Source: Eustoma russellianum (lineage: Eukaryota > Streptophyta > Magnoliopsida > Gentianales > Gentianaceae). From it: 64,000 bases of DNA. A program made the position numbers and the translations under genes. The notes beneath the pieces are model-generated. The model was not told where the DNA came from, made no database searches, and was given only the letters and a program-made list of their open reading frames with translations. Shown piece by piece: positions 30,991-43,702 of this stretch; the stretch's first letter is position 1, and each line of letters starts with the position of its first letter. The stretch spans positions 14,715,895 to 14,779,894 of the forward strand of contig AP025071.1 in the NCBI GenBank assembly GCA_036186865.1, in the 5' to 3' direction.

Positions 30991-32579
30991 TACTCTCCCA
31001 CCAAAATTGTTTGGATGTACAGTCTTTACCCATACCCCCAAAAACGAAAGGACTAAACTTGATCCTTGCGCTGAAAAATGCATCTTTGTCGGTTATGCCA
31101 CTGCACAAAAGGGCTACCGCTGTTATAACCCTCACACCCATAAAATTCATGTCACTATGAATTTCATTTTTCTTGAAACAGAATATTACTATACCTCCCA
31201 ATCTCGGCTTCAGGGGGAGAGTCCATCTGAATGAACCCTAATTGGTCAATGCCACCCCTCACTTTTCCGACGGCCGTTCTAACACGGCAAGTAGATGACG
31301 CCGAATGTGCTGTAGCTCCCAAAACTGTACCACCCGTGGCATCTGTACCACCACCAAATGATCCTCATGTGATGAATGAATCGTCCAAGGTAAAAATTTA
31401 TGATACAAGTATTATGCAATCTACACATGGTAATGACACTGATATGACATCTGAAAATGATACTGACCCATACACATCACCTTTCCTTGATTACCCAGTT
31501 ACCCATGAAGTGTGTACAGGGATTGATATTCCGGTAGCACAACAGCAAGTACGGGTACTACCTCCGAGAGCTAAGCAGGGAATCCCTACTGAGTGGTACT
31601 CGCTAGAGCGCATGTCTAAGGCTTCCAGGTATCCGGTAAATCTGTCTATGACAGGAGTATCTGATCCTGCTCAAGGATTTTTTACATCTCTTTGTACAGA
31701 TCAAATTCCACGCACGGTTGAAGAAGCCCAATCTCAGTCAGAATGGAGAAATGCTATGATCACTGAAATGCAAGCTTTAGAAAAGAATTGTACATGGGAA
31801 AGGTGTCTCCTTCCTCTGGGTAAGAAAACTATTAGGTGCCGATGGATGTTTATTATCAAATATAAGGCCGATGGAAGTATTAAGAGGAACAAAGCTTGTC
31901 TTGTAGCCAAAGGTTATACTCAAACCTATGGAATAGATTATTCAGAGACATTCTCTCTTATGGCTAGAATTGATACGATCAAAGTGTTATTCTCTATTGC
32001 GGCGACTCAAGATTATCCACTTCATCAGTTTGATTTTTTAAGAATGCCTTCTTACATGGTTACCTTAAATAGGAGGTATATATGGATCCTCCTCCAGGTT
32101 TCTCTACAGGCTTTAAGACAGGAGAGGTTTGCAGATTAAGAAAGGCATTGTATGGACTAAAACAATCTCCTCGAGCTTGGTTTGACAGGTTCACTGAAGT
32201 TATGAAGCAAGGTGATTATCACCAAAGTAATATAGATCATACACTATTTATCAAAAGGAGAAAGGAACTGGTAACATGTCTGATTATATATGTAGATGAT
32301 ATGGTAATCACAGGAAACGACTTTGAAGAAATTGCTTGCCTCTGGAGAAATCTATTTGCCAAATTTGAAATGAAAGACCTGGGTGGACTGAGATGTTTCT
32401 TGGGGATTGAAGTCTTAAGGACCAATGCTCGGATATATATATCACAGAGGAAGTATATAATGGATCTTCTCACTGAGGTTGGAATACTTGATTGCGAACT
32501 GTGCGACACACCTATGGAAGTAAATAAGAAATTACATATTGTTGAAGAAGAAACGCCTACAGATACAGCGCAGTACTAA
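30991..32579 (+). pseudogene. reverse transcriptase region of copia element H
   Basis: After the integrase C-terminal part (VFGC-like words, about 31010-31180) come RT words WMFIIKYKADGSIKRNKA, SETFSLMARI and, after a frame change near 32045-32080, the DPPPG word, ALYGLKQSPRAWF (about 32148) and YVDDMVITG (about 32290). The active-site YVDD is intact. The frameshift lies within the fingers/palm sequence, so no functional RT. Confidence 0.87.
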
Positions 32580-33256
32580 CGCCTGGTTGGTAAGTTGCTC
32601 TACCTAGCATATACTCGACCTGACATTGCTTATGCGGTAAATGTAGTCAGTCAGTTCATGCATCATCCTCAGAAACATCATATGGATGCGGTCATGAGAA
32701 TTTTGCGATATCTAAAGAAGAGACCAGGAAGAGGAATTGTGTTTTGGAATAATAGACATCTAAACATTCAAGTTTACACTAACGCAGATTGGGCCGGAAA
32801 TGTAGTGGATCGAAAGTCCACTTCAGGATATTTTGTGCTTGTAGGCAATAACCTTGTAACATGAAGAAGCAAGATGCAGAAGGTGGTTGCACTGTCCAGG
32901 GCCGAAGCAGAATTTCGAGGATTTACAAAATGAGTTGCTTAGATATTTGGGTCCAGAAGTTGCTCAAAGATATTGGATTGTTTTGTGATCTACCCACACC
33001 ACTTCTGTGTGACGACAAGGCTTCGATCAACATATCTGAAAATCCAGTGCAATACGACCGCACTAAACATAAAGAGATTGATCTTCACTTTATCAAAGAA
33101 AAGTTAAAGGCGGGAGTTATTGAACTACCATTTGTCAGGTCAGAGGATCAGCTACCAGACATATTAACTAAAGAAATCAACGGGCGGTCATTCGAAGCTA
33201 TCTTGTGCAAGTTGAACATTGTTGACCCCACGATTCAACTTGTGGGGGAGTGTTAG
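32580..33256 (+). pseudogene. RNase H of copia element H
   Basis: LLYLAYTRPDIAYAV, NADWAGNVVDRKSTSG and CDDKASINISENPVQ are the canonical copia RNase H blocks. A stop (TGA at about 32862) falls between the second and third blocks, where the SKKQxTV region should be. The last codons end at GEC, just before the 3' LTR. Confidence 0.87.
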
Positions 33257-33257
33257 C
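33239..33257 (+). other. Polypurine tract and 3' LTR stub of H
   Basis: TTGTGGGGGAG is the PPT; TGTTAGC (33251-33257) is all that remains on this side of the 3' LTR. TTAGC here is the left duplication made by element C. Confidence 0.85.
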
Positions 33258-33349
33258 TGTTGAGAAATATATTTGGATGATTTTCAAAGGCATGATTTTA
33301 AGTGGTAAATACATAAAAATATCATAAAAGTTGAAAAAGTTGAAAATTT

Positions 33350-33605
33350 GACATCGATCTCTCAGGTTGTTGCACATCGATCGATCTATGTACATAGATC
33401 TCTCACGTCGATCGATCTATGTAAGGCAGTGAAAGTTCAAGACCTTACTGTGAGACATCGATCTCAAAACCTGAGACACATGGATCGATCGATGTACATC
33501 GAACCCTCACTTGGATCGATCGATGTCGGTCAAAGACAAAACCTGAACCTTTCAGTGAGACATCAATCTCGGAAGCTGAGGCACTTCGATCGATCGATGT
33601 CTAGG
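33350..33605. repeat. CGAT palindrome array in the C LTR
   Basis: Six or so sites of the form CRTCGATCGATCTATG/CGATG near 33373, 33402, 33477, 33510 and 33583, with half-sites ACATCGATCTC near 33352, 33455 and 33560. The array is close to the LTR start and is absent from the 3' LTR, which begins after it because of a deletion. Confidence 0.8.
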
Positions 33606-34811
33606 GTTTTCAGAAATATTTTTTTAAAACGTGTTTAAGTGATTGTTTTCATTTGTACATGATTTATACATGTTTATTATATGATTATCATGTGTTTTTG
33701 GTGATTATAATTGTCTTGTGACTAACGTGCCATGGAAGTTTCTACAACTTACCAATAAGGGCAAAATTGGTATTTTGAATTTTGTAGGAACATGATATGG
33801 TGAATATATATAAGGGACTTATTCTTATACCATTTATCAAGGAAAAGGTGTTATAACATTCATTTCTAACCATCGGGGTCATTTCTGGAGTTTTCATACA
33901 CCAGGGGTATTTTGGTCATTTTACCCCTAAGAGTATTTTTGGTATTTTCACTCAAGGAATCTCTTGAGCATATTATTATCTTCATTATTGAGCTGATTTA
34001 TTATTAACTTGAAGATAATATGGTGATTCTTTATCTTATTCTCTCACATGATGATATTATTGACTATAGCGGGATATGTGACGATTTGAGATGTCACATT
34101 CTATTCTTTTCTTGAAGACCTTCTTATATATGTTATAAGAGCATATCTATCATATTATTATCTTCATTCTATTATCTATGAATTTCTTCTTCAAAAATTT
34201 GAGTTGCTACACATATTTGTATAATCACAAACGTGTATTAGCAGCTGTGTGTGAGGTGGTATTCATTTTATGAGTTGGTGACAAGTGGACAAATCAAAAA
34301 GGAGCTAGTTGGCAAAAATGCCAACTTGGAAAATTCAAAGATGTAGCCGAACGGCTGCTTGGTATTCTTGGGTATTTTCAGCAGATTTTTGAAGTCAAAT
34401 GAAGACTTCACATGTCCTATTCTTGTGCTTGGAGTTGAGGATATTTTGGTGGTATTATCCTTTCTTATTTTATTAAGGAAAATCAAAATTATTTTTGGAA
34501 AAACAAAAGGTAGCCAACGGCTACTTGATGATAATTGGAGCTGAATTTTCATTTAAATTTGTCAAATGCCCACATGCATATTATCTTGCCAAAGAGTTGA
34601 GAAGAGTTTTTATGGGTATTATCTTTGGGTATTATCTTCACATTTTCAAGACAATTTCAAGGTGGAATTTTCGGCAAAGTGTAATGCCAAGGTGGTCCAA
34701 TTATGTTGTCTTATTTTGCTAAGTGTAAAAAGCCAACCAATGATAAGAAGACATTTGGGCTTGATGATGAAGATTGTGACAGATTGGAGTTCTTATCTCC
34801 AAGGCTCAAAT

Positions 34812-34827
34812 CACACTATAAATAGAG
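34812..34827 (+). promoter_or_regulatory. TATA box of the C LTR
   Basis: CACTATAAATAGAGGC matches the plant core TATA (TATAAATA) and is conserved in the other LTR. It lies about 1.1 kb before the U5 edge, with CTTCTTCTTG-type pyrimidine-rich leader sequence beyond it. Transcription would start near 34845-34860. Confidence 0.7.
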
Positions 34828-35910
34828 GCAATGGTGAAGAATATGAAACACATTTGAAGCATACAAGCATTTGTTGAATTGTCTAGCTATCATCTTCTTC
34901 TTGTTGTTGTTCTTGTTCCATTCTTTGTAGCTAACGTGTTCTTGTTGTTTTTGTTAAGCTACAAGCCTCTTGAGCTTCATTTGTAAGATTGATTAGCCAT
35001 TCTTATATGGCTACATCAGTAGGTGGTAGAGGTGTTGCAACTAAGTGTTGCTTAGAAGGTGATTATCCAAGTCTTGAATAGGGTTGATGTATAACCCAAG
35101 GATCAAGCTTTGTTTTTGTTGTAAGGTGATTCATTTGATAGTTAAATCCAAGAAAAGGTGTTTCTTGAGACTGGAGTAGGTCACGTTGACCGAACCAGGA
35201 TAAATTCTCGGTGTTCTTCTCTTGTTTCTTCATTTCTGTTTTCTGTCCGTTTTTACTGCAGTTTTCATACAACTTCTCACGTTTTAAAAAATAGCTAAAC
35301 ATTTTCAAAATTTGTGATTTTTGTTGGCGTTATACTTCAGACGGTTATCTTTCATTTGCAACAAGAATCACTTGATTTGAGCAAGGGAAAGTTAGTCTTT
35401 CAGTCTTTGCAAGATAACTGCTCCAATCTGGCTGCAATCTGACCAGTTTTGAGAAAACTTAAATTCTGTATTTATCAAGAATTGTCTAAGGTTAGGGCCT
35501 TTAGGAAACTTCATCTACACATCCTAAGGAGTGTTTTGATATAAAGATCAATCTTTTTGGTTGAGTATTCAAAGAGAAACGCGTTTTGCAAAATCATCAA
35601 CATTCTGTCCAATTCTGTCCAGATTGACCATCTGAATCTTTTTATTTGTTTGAAGGGTCAAAAAATCTTATTTTTTCTGATTATTGGAAAGAGTCTTTTT
35701 TAACATATTAAAGTTAAATTCTGAAAATTTTCATAATTTTTGGAGTTCTATACAATTGGTTTTGAATTTTTCAAATACGGGTTCTGAATCTGAGGCAGTT
35801 TCAGATTTTGTTTTCAAAGGGGATTTTTACAAAGGGTTGTAGTGTGATTTCTGCTAACCACTATTCACCCCCCCCTCTAGTGGTGTTTGTTGCAGGTGCA
35901 TGGTCCAACA

Positions 35911-35923
35911 ATTGGTATCAGAG
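35911..35923 (+). other. Primer-binding site of C
   Basis: ATTGGTATCAGAG follows the LTR directly; complementary to initiator tRNA-Met. Confidence 0.9.
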
Positions 35924-35984
35924 ACAGGTCTACACCACTCAAAGAAGCAAGATTCAACACCGTACAATCAAGACAAAGCCAAGA

Positions 35985-37674
35985 AACAATTACTCTTTGT
36001 AGCGTGCTTATCTCGGATAAAAGGTATTCTTAATGGCTATAGACATCGATTTATGGTCTATAGTTGAAGATGGGCCGTACGTTCCAATGAAAGTTGTACA
36101 AGTTAGTGGAGTCAAACAAGAGGTTGAAAAATATAAAAGTGAATGGTCATCGGAAGATAAAAGGAAAATGTCCATGAATGCTAAAGCTATGCAATTACTT
36201 TTGAATGGACTTACAACTTCTGAAGCAGTGTATGTGTCAAATTGCACAAGTGCACACGATATGTGGAAATCACTTGTATTAAAGCATGAAGGTACTAGTG
36301 GTGTTAAAGAATCAAAAATAAACATGCTTATGACTGAATTAGAGTCCTTCAAAATGTTGCCAAACGAATCCATAACATCTATGGTTTTGAGGATTACTAA
36401 CATTTTTAATGCCTTTGAAGCATTAGGCAAATCATTCACGAACAATGAAAAAGTTGAAAAGGTGCCTACGAAGCCTTCCTGCTGAATGGGATCCAAAGGT
36501 GACTGCAATCGAGGAGACAAAGTCAATCACTAAGATGGATGAATTGATCGGGTCTCTTAAAGTCTATAAGGTAAAACTAAACCAACGGAAGTCCGAGTCA
36601 TCTAAATCATCAAGTAAGTCAATAGCTTCCAAAACAACTGAAACACATACAAATAATGATGATAGTAATAGTGATACTGAATTAGATGATGCCTTGATAT
36701 TAATAGCGAGAAAACTTAGAAAGTTTTTCAAACGTCCTAATAGGAATAGGCAACGTTCTTTTTCTTCTTCTTCTCAACCTAAGAAAAACAACACAAACAA
36801 ATTGTATAATAAAGAATTAAAGTGTTACGAATGCGGTCAAAAAGGACATATTTCATATGATCGTCCCACGAAGAAAAATAATAATAATAAAAAAGCCAAG
36901 GACAAGGAGGCACAAATGACAAAGACAAAGGAGTCAAAGGCAAGGAAAGGGAAACGAGCAATGAAGGTGAGCACATGGAGCGACTCATCCGACTCAGAAT
37001 CCGAAACTGAGGAAGCTCAAGTCCGCTTCGTATCCAACGAGGTATGTTCTTCTTCTGATAGTGACATTTGATGAAATGTATGAAGAGTTCTTAAGAATGC
37101 ATGCTCACTGTAAGAGGCTCTCTAAAGAAAAGAAGAAACTAATTGAAGAAAATGACAAGTTGAAGACGTCCAACTTGGAGTTTTCCGATCAATTAGAATC
37201 TTTTAAACAAGTGTCTACTAACACTCTTGATTCTTTAGAGAATAAAATTAAATCATATAGGAAAGATGAACAAAAGTTAAAAACGGAAAGTAACATGTTA
37301 AAGTCAAAGTTGGAAAGTTGTGAACATGAAATAATACAACTTAAGACTTCTAAACTTAACTTAGAAAAAATGTTAGAACAATTTAAATTGGGTGCTAATA
37401 TGTTATATACACTAATCTCATTACAAAAGTATGGAAATGATAAAACCGGCTTAGGCTATAAAGAAGAAACTGTAAAAGTAGATAAAAAGACTAAGTTTGT
37501 CTCATCTAGTACAAAGTTGCCGTATAATATAACAAAATCAACTTTGCCTGCTACATTTTCTTCTACACCTTCTTCTACTTATATCAAGGCAAAAATACAA
37601 CACACACCCACAAATATACACACGCATAAACATACATCTAGGCCAAATTTTGCATCTAGACAGCCTAGAAATTA

Positions 37675-37718
<44 letters not shown>

Positions 37719-38074
37719 AATACAACTAGAAAGAATAAAATGTATCCAACTTATTATGAACCTAAGTATAGGCAACACTCATATAAGTCTTATAGAAATG
37801 CCTATGAACACACTTATATAGCGTCATTCAAGAAACAAAATAGCATGCCTTATACACATTATAGAAATCGGCCATCATATAATGAATATCAACCATGGCG
37901 TAATGTGTATAACAATGCATCTTCACTTATGTGGAATGATCATCTATATGCTAATCCTTCTTATTTTCCAAATTATAATCATGCTAAGAATGTGCCTAAA
38001 AGGTATGTTCAAGTTTGGATACCTAAGGGATATCTAAACAAGAATAGTGCCCCTAACATTCAAGGACCCAAATA
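35985..38074 (+). pseudogene. gag of Sirevirus-like element C
   Basis: Before the open part at 36033, two in-frame stops lie in the conserved head (at NNYSL and shortly after). Then comes the UBN2 region (MAIDIDLWSIVEDGPYVP ... MNAKAMQLLLNGL ... MWKSLVLKHEGTS), with a frameshift near 36460. The zinc knuckle at about 36828-36870 reads CYECGQKGHISYDR, so the last Cys has become Arg. A second shift is near 37065. A coiled-coil extension follows at 37070-37420 and a Tyr/His-rich tail. The tail contains an AT microsatellite (37677-37716), translated as Tyr-Ile repeats, and ends near IPKGYLNK. Same domain order as the 638-residue Gag of D, but clearly dead. Confidence 0.88.
37677..37716. repeat. 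AT microsatellite within the gag tail of C
   Basis: About 20 AT units, in frame as Tyr-Ile repeats. The corresponding place in D Gag is His/Thr/Arg-rich with no such repeat, so the expansion is specific to C or its branch. Confidence 0.9.
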
Positions 38075-38105
38075 AAGGGTACCTAAAACTTTGTCTCCAT
38101 TGTAG

Positions 38106-39152
38106 GAAAAACGCAAGGAATGCAAGAAGGAGACAAAGTCAAAGAATCTGAAAACCAAATGGTTTTTAGATAGTGGATGTTCGAGGTATATGACGGGCAA
38201 CCCCAAACTATTCATCGAATTGGAATATATCAAGAATGGAGGAAAAGTAACATTCAGTGACAACAACAAAGGACAAGTTGTTGGAAAAGGAACAATTGGG
38301 GACCCTAACACATTTCAAATACGAAATGTGTTATTAGTAAGCAATCTCTCTTATAATTTACTTAGTATTTCTCAACTTATAGATTGTGGTTATAATGTCT
38401 CTTTTCTTCCCAATTCTTGTGATATAATAAATGAAAAAGAAGAAAAGATTTTAAAAGGAAATAGAGATGGTAATATTTATACTCTTACCTTAGATAACAT
38501 GTTAAATGCTAAGGTTAAGTGTCTAATATCACATGACTTAGATGTGAATTTATGGCATAGAAGATTAGGCCATATAGGAATTTCAACCATTAACAAATTA
38601 TCTAAGAAGAATTTAATTAGAGGAATGCCTAAGTTAGACTTAGATAAATTTCAAATGTGTGAAACATGTATTAAAGGAAAACACACTAAAGAAACGTTAA
38701 AACCGAAACATGAAGTGAGTACTAGTCATGTACTAGAATTGCTTCACTTAGACTTATTTGGTCCAAGTAGGACAAGAAGTCTAGGTGTACACTACCATGT
38801 GTGTGTCATAGTAGATGATTACTCATGCTACACATGGACATTGTTCTTAACACACAAAGACGATGCTCCATTAGCAATCGAAACTCTTATTAAGCAACTT
38901 GAAAACATTTACAAAGAAAATGTTAAAAGGATTAGATGTGATAGAGGTGGAGAATTTAAAAACAAAGATGTAATCAAACTTTGTGAACTACATAGAATTA
39001 AACATGCATTCTCACCACCTAGAACACCACAACTCAATGGAGTTGTTGAACGTAAAAATAGAACAATTCAAGAAGTTGCTAGGACAATGCTTTGTGAAAA
39101 TAAATTACCTAAATATTTATGGGCTGAAGCTGTTAGTTGCGCTAGATTATAA
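38106..39152 (+). pseudogene. protease and integrase of element C
   Basis: One open frame, closed upstream by a TAG at 38103 and ended by TAA at 39150. Protease active site WFLDSGCSRYMTG is at 38158-38196, then NLLSISQLIDCG. Integrase: zinc finger LWHRRLGHIG (38551) with CETCIKGK (38657); core LLHLDLFG (38740), RCDRGGEF (38934) and GVVERKNR (39040). All three catalytic acidic residues and the HHCC ligands are present, so this stretch is the intact counterpart of what D lacks. The frame ends where the integrase C-terminal region should continue (SCARL, then stop). Confidence 0.88.
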
Positions 39153-40389
39153 ATAGTCTTACTATTAGAAAGAAATTAAATAAAACACCTTATGAATTGT
39201 TAAACAATAGACAACCTAAAATAGATTATCTTAGAGTATTTGGATGTAAGTGTTTTGTGTTGAGCACTAAGGATAATCTAGACAAGTTTGAACAAAAGTC
39301 TATTGAGTGCATATTTGTTGGTAATTCAACTAACTCAAGAGCATATAGGTGTTATAATCATGCTTTTAGAAAGATAACTAAATCCATACATATGAAATTC
39401 AATGAAAATGCATGCTTTGAAATTAGTGATAAAACTCAACATAAACATGAGAATAATGTTGGAAATATGTTTGATGATGATGTATTACTTGAGACTGTAC
39501 TTGATCATCTAGAACCAACTTCCCCTGAACAAGACATGTATGAACCCTTAGATGAAACAAATCAAGAGACTTTGCAATTAGAAGATAATACGACTAATGA
39601 TCCAATTAAATATGATAATGTTCACACTAATGAAACATTTGAACAAGATGAGGGTGAACCTAGTCAATCTAGGAATTGGTGGCATCTTAAAGAATTAATC
39701 ATTTGGGATCCAAGTGTTGGGTTAGAACACGTAGAAACATAAATCAACTTAAAGGACATAGCTTAGTCTCACACATAGAACCTAAGAATGTAAAGGAAGC
39801 CTTAGGTGACATATCATGGATAGATGCCATGCATGAGGAGTTAAATCAATTTACAAGGAACAACGTGTGAGACTTTAGTACCTAAACCCAAAAATAAGTC
39901 CATAATAGGAACCAAATGGGTTTTTAGGAATAAAATGGATGAACAAGGAAATATTACAAGAAATAAGGCTAGGCTAGTTGCACAAGAGTATAATCAACAA
40001 GAAGGAATAGATTATGAGGGAACCTTTGCACCCGTTGCACGACTAGAAGCAATTAGATTGTTACTTGCAATTGCAAGTCTGAGCAACATTATACTCTTCC
40101 AAATGGATGTCAAGAGTGCATTCTTGAATGGATACATCCAAGAAGAAGTGTTTGTCAAACAACCCCCTGGATTCGAAGATCCAAAGAATCCTAACCATGT
40201 GTACAAGCTTAAAAAAGCTTTATATGGTTTAAAACAAGCCCAAGAGCTTGGTGTGATAGATTTGCAAACTTTCTTATTGCAAATAATTATCAAAGGGGAA
40301 CCATAGACAACACATTATTACTAAGAAGAAAAGATAATGATTTGTTAATAGTTCAAATATATGTAGACGATATTATCTTTGGTTCAACT
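39153..40389 (+). pseudogene. integrase C-terminus and RT (first part) of element C
   Basis: 39197-39742 carries the integrase C-terminal GKGI-like words (YLRVFGCKCFVL, ECIFVGNSTNSRAYRCYN) and the linker. RT starts near 39890 (a stop near 39868 precedes WVFRNKMDEQG), continues with RLVAQEYNQQEGIDYEGTF and QMDVKSAFLNGYIQEE, shifts frame near 40245, and reaches IYVDDIIFGST at 40358-40389. D cuts it exactly there; CAACT at 40385-40389 is the left duplication. Confidence 0.88.
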
Positions 40390-43300
40390 TGTAGGATCTG
40401 CAAGGCACCACTAGAAGGGGGGGGTTGAATAGATGGTGCGGAAAGTGTGCTTTTTAAAATTTCTTTAAACTTGAACAATTCAAGTTCTGAAAACAGATTC
40501 TGTTTCCAGTACCAGTTTTAAAACGATTTAAAAACTAGGTTAGAGGTCTCCAAAAATTATGAAATTTTGAGAGAACTTAGCCTCAGATGTTGTGAGAGTC
40601 CCCTAAAAATTTCAAATCAAAATTCAACCTTTAACCCCTTCAAAAACCGTTGGCACTCAGATTGTGCAATTCTGCCAGAAACGGTAGATAGTTTTGAAAA
40701 ATTAATTCCTATTTGTGTGAATGTCCAAATGATCTGAAAATTTGATCAATAACCCCTCACACACTATATTGAAATGGGTTGAAACAGTTTTTGAAAATTC
40801 TTTTGGGAAGTAGGTCAAATACACCCAAAGTCTCAACCTTTGCAAGTCTGAAAATCAGACTGCACTAGTCTCAGAACTTTTGATGTTTGGATGACTTATA
40901 CTTGTCCAAAAGGGTTGAAACTTGTGCCAAATTAACCCTAGAACGTTTATGTATGTTTCTGGAAATTTTTATAATTTTTAGAAAATGTTTACTATTTTTG
41001 CGAACGTGAACAATATGAGTAAACAGCGCAGAAACTGAAACGTAAATGCAGAAAGTAAATTGCACCAAGAATTTTATACTGGTTCGGTTATAAACAACCT
41101 ACTCCAGTCTTCAAGGAACACCTTCCTTGGTTCACACTAATTTCACACACGCAGTACACCTTACCGCAGGGTTGATAGAGTTACACCTTAACTCCAACCC
41201 TTTACAAACCTTGTATTGTGAGTACAATTTGCACGAACACCACCAACTCGCTAGAATGAAGATTGATCACACCTTGATCAATCTTGTACAAAGATATATG
41301 AATGGTGGATTCTATGAAGCCTATCCAAGGATGAAAGAGATAAAGTACAATAGGCTTTTTGCAAGAGAAGAAAGAAAGAAGATGTAGGAGAAAAGAGGCT
41401 TGGCACTTTGATCACTTTAGAATGCAATTCTTGGTGTTGTATTTGTTTGTTCTTCTCTTCCTTCCTTATAGGTCCAGCCGTCCCCTAGCATGCTTCTCCC
41501 CTCTTGAAAATTTCCTTTTAAGTGCTTGAGAGGATGTGAGACATCATGGTGACAAAGTTTTGCTTGCTTGGCATCATTCCATTGGACCATCATTTAGTCA
41601 TTGCTTACTTGGCACCTTTTGATTGGCTCAATGTTGTCATCATTTGATGACATGGAAAATCTGAAATAAACACTTTAAACATGTGCCAAATAATCATCAC
41701 ATAATACATTCCATAAATTGAGATATTCTCATAAATTGTGAGACAAAAAATTCTTCCTTCCACCCTTGAAAAATTCGGCCATAATACTCCTTGCCATGCT
41801 GAAATTTCAGCATGTGCATCATGCATTTTTATCCAAGATAATCCCCAATTTACTTTGATTTTTCTCATTAAAATGAATCAATAATACATGGTAAGTCTTG
41901 CTACAAGTTTGAGAATGAATTTGGACACCAAAAGGGGATGAAATTCGGCCACACCATTTTCACACATGCTGAAAAATTTCAGCATGTGTGATATAAAGAA
42001 TATCACACTTAAGACAATTCAAATCATTTCCATAACTCATTTGATTTATTCCTTAATGCAAAATTAACAAAATATATTCCTTAAGCCTTAAGAATTCGGC
42101 CATTAAGGTGTGTGACATGCTGAAATTTTCAGCATGTGACATAAGAGAGGTGTATGTTGAAAACTTACCTTTTGTAGCTTCTCTCTTTGATTCATCAACA
42201 TTGTATGATTGATTCTTGACCAATCAACATGCCAACAAGGCTCCACATGTGCTCCACATCAGCTGTAGTGACGTTTGAATATGTTTGTGCATGTGCTGAA
42301 ATTTATTTTTGCTAACTTTGAAAAATAGTGCACATTTAATATTACACACATGTAATATTCCAATCAGCCCTTAGTTTAATTTTCTAGAACACTTTAAGAT
42401 GTATATTATATGTAAAAAGTGTCTAGATGCGTGCCACATCATGTTCAAGAAAAACGTTCCATGTCAATTGCGTAGAAAACCGAATTTTCGATATTTATCG
42501 ATTACCCGATTTTTCTCTAATTTAAATTCCAACTTTTGCACATGCTATATATATTATGTTATACATAATATATATAATATATACTTTAATTTTCAGCACT
42601 TGGCTGATTTAAAGTGGTACCATAAACATGTGACAAAAATAAAATTGGAATCTTCACATTTTGGCCTAAATGTGGGATGATTTGTGTGTGCCAACATGGA
42701 AAGTATTTTTGTCTCAATATACAGCCATGTGCACGAAATTTTTTGATAAATTTTGATGTATATGGGCTGGCCATTTATTTATGGCAAGTACGTGACACGT
42801 TGGCGAAGTTTCGGTATCGCCCGATACGACAAATTTCGGTTTAGAACCTTTTATCGTGTCGTATTTAATTTGTCATCACCATATCTTATATCATATGATA
42901 TAAGATCTGAATATACTCATAAATATGAGTTAAGTATAGTGATGTGACGTAAACGTACGTTCGTAAGATATATAACGTGTCGATAGTACGTTGGAATAAA
43001 TGTGTATGTGCCTTTTAAAAAAAATCTGAAAATATATATATATTATGTATATAAGGCGTGTGAAATGATGTGGGGAGGAGGAGAGAACTTTCCTTCCATA
43101 GCTATGTTGCCTTCATGTCTTTTCCAAATGCATCTTCCTTTAATGAACTACTTAGTTTATTAAACTAAGTACTTCACTTAATGAACTACTTTAGTTCATT
43201 AATTGTGGCACCTGAAAATAGTATAAACTCAACAAATGTTCGCCATATGATGTAAGCTTTATAGCTTCATGGCTCGTTAGTACGGCAACATAATATATAA

Positions 43301-43432
43301 GCTAAATAAGGCAAGTTATCATGCATACATGTACACTTGTGTGTATATATATATATATCCACGTTAATATATATATATATATATATTCAAATTTCTTTAT
43401 TTTGAAATCACTCAAACCCTCATATTTCTACA
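40390..43432 (-). repeat. 3' LTR of D (left copy)
   Basis: TGTAGGATCT to ATTTCTACA. Palindromes at 41793-41817, 41961-41990 and about 42113-42138; TATA-like CCTATAAGG (minus strand) near 41464-41472; ACTTAGTTTA/TAAACTAAGT inverted pair near 43150; G tract of 8. Same family as the B and E LTRs. Confidence 0.95.
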
Positions 43433-43641
43433 ATCTCCCCCTTTTGATGATTTTCAAAATAACTAGTGTACATGATTTAAGTGTCAACTCTCCCCCTTGA
43501 GTTATGCACAGATTTGAAATTTGAATTTCGAATTTCAAATCCGCCTCCCCCTTGATTCATGCAATTAGGATCAATCAGTGATCTCTCTCCCCCTTAAATC
43601 TCTCTCTCTCCCCCTTAAATCATGCTTCTCTCTCCCCCTTT
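43433..43641 (-). repeat. Six-copy polypurine tract array of D
   Basis: On the coding strand AAGGGGGAG-type tracts occur six times in about 210 bp (plus-strand CTCCCCCTT near 43434, 43489, 43545, 43587, 43608 and 43631). The one abutting the LTR at 43433 is the expected primer for plus-strand synthesis. Confidence 0.85.
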
Positions 43642-43702
43642 ATTTTGGAAAGATAATCAAAAGATTCCTGTCAAAAAGGAAAGTAAATCAAATGATATCG
43701 CA

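Larger units (their letters stand above)
33258..35910 (+). repeat. 5' LTR of C
   Basis: TGTTGAGAAATAT to CATGGTCCAACA, followed by the PBS at 35911. The first 350 bp hold a CGAT palindrome array. A run of T-rich, then gene-like promoter sequence includes CACTATAAATAGAGGC at 34812-34827, a strong plant TATA box. The 3' LTR has the same box at 52918-52932. Confidence 0.92.

Noticed and set aside
41127..41387. Plus-strand ORF repeated almost exactly at 49035-49295
   Set aside because: It lies inside the two LTRs of D on the opposite strand to the element; repetition follows from LTR identity and there is no recognisable motif.
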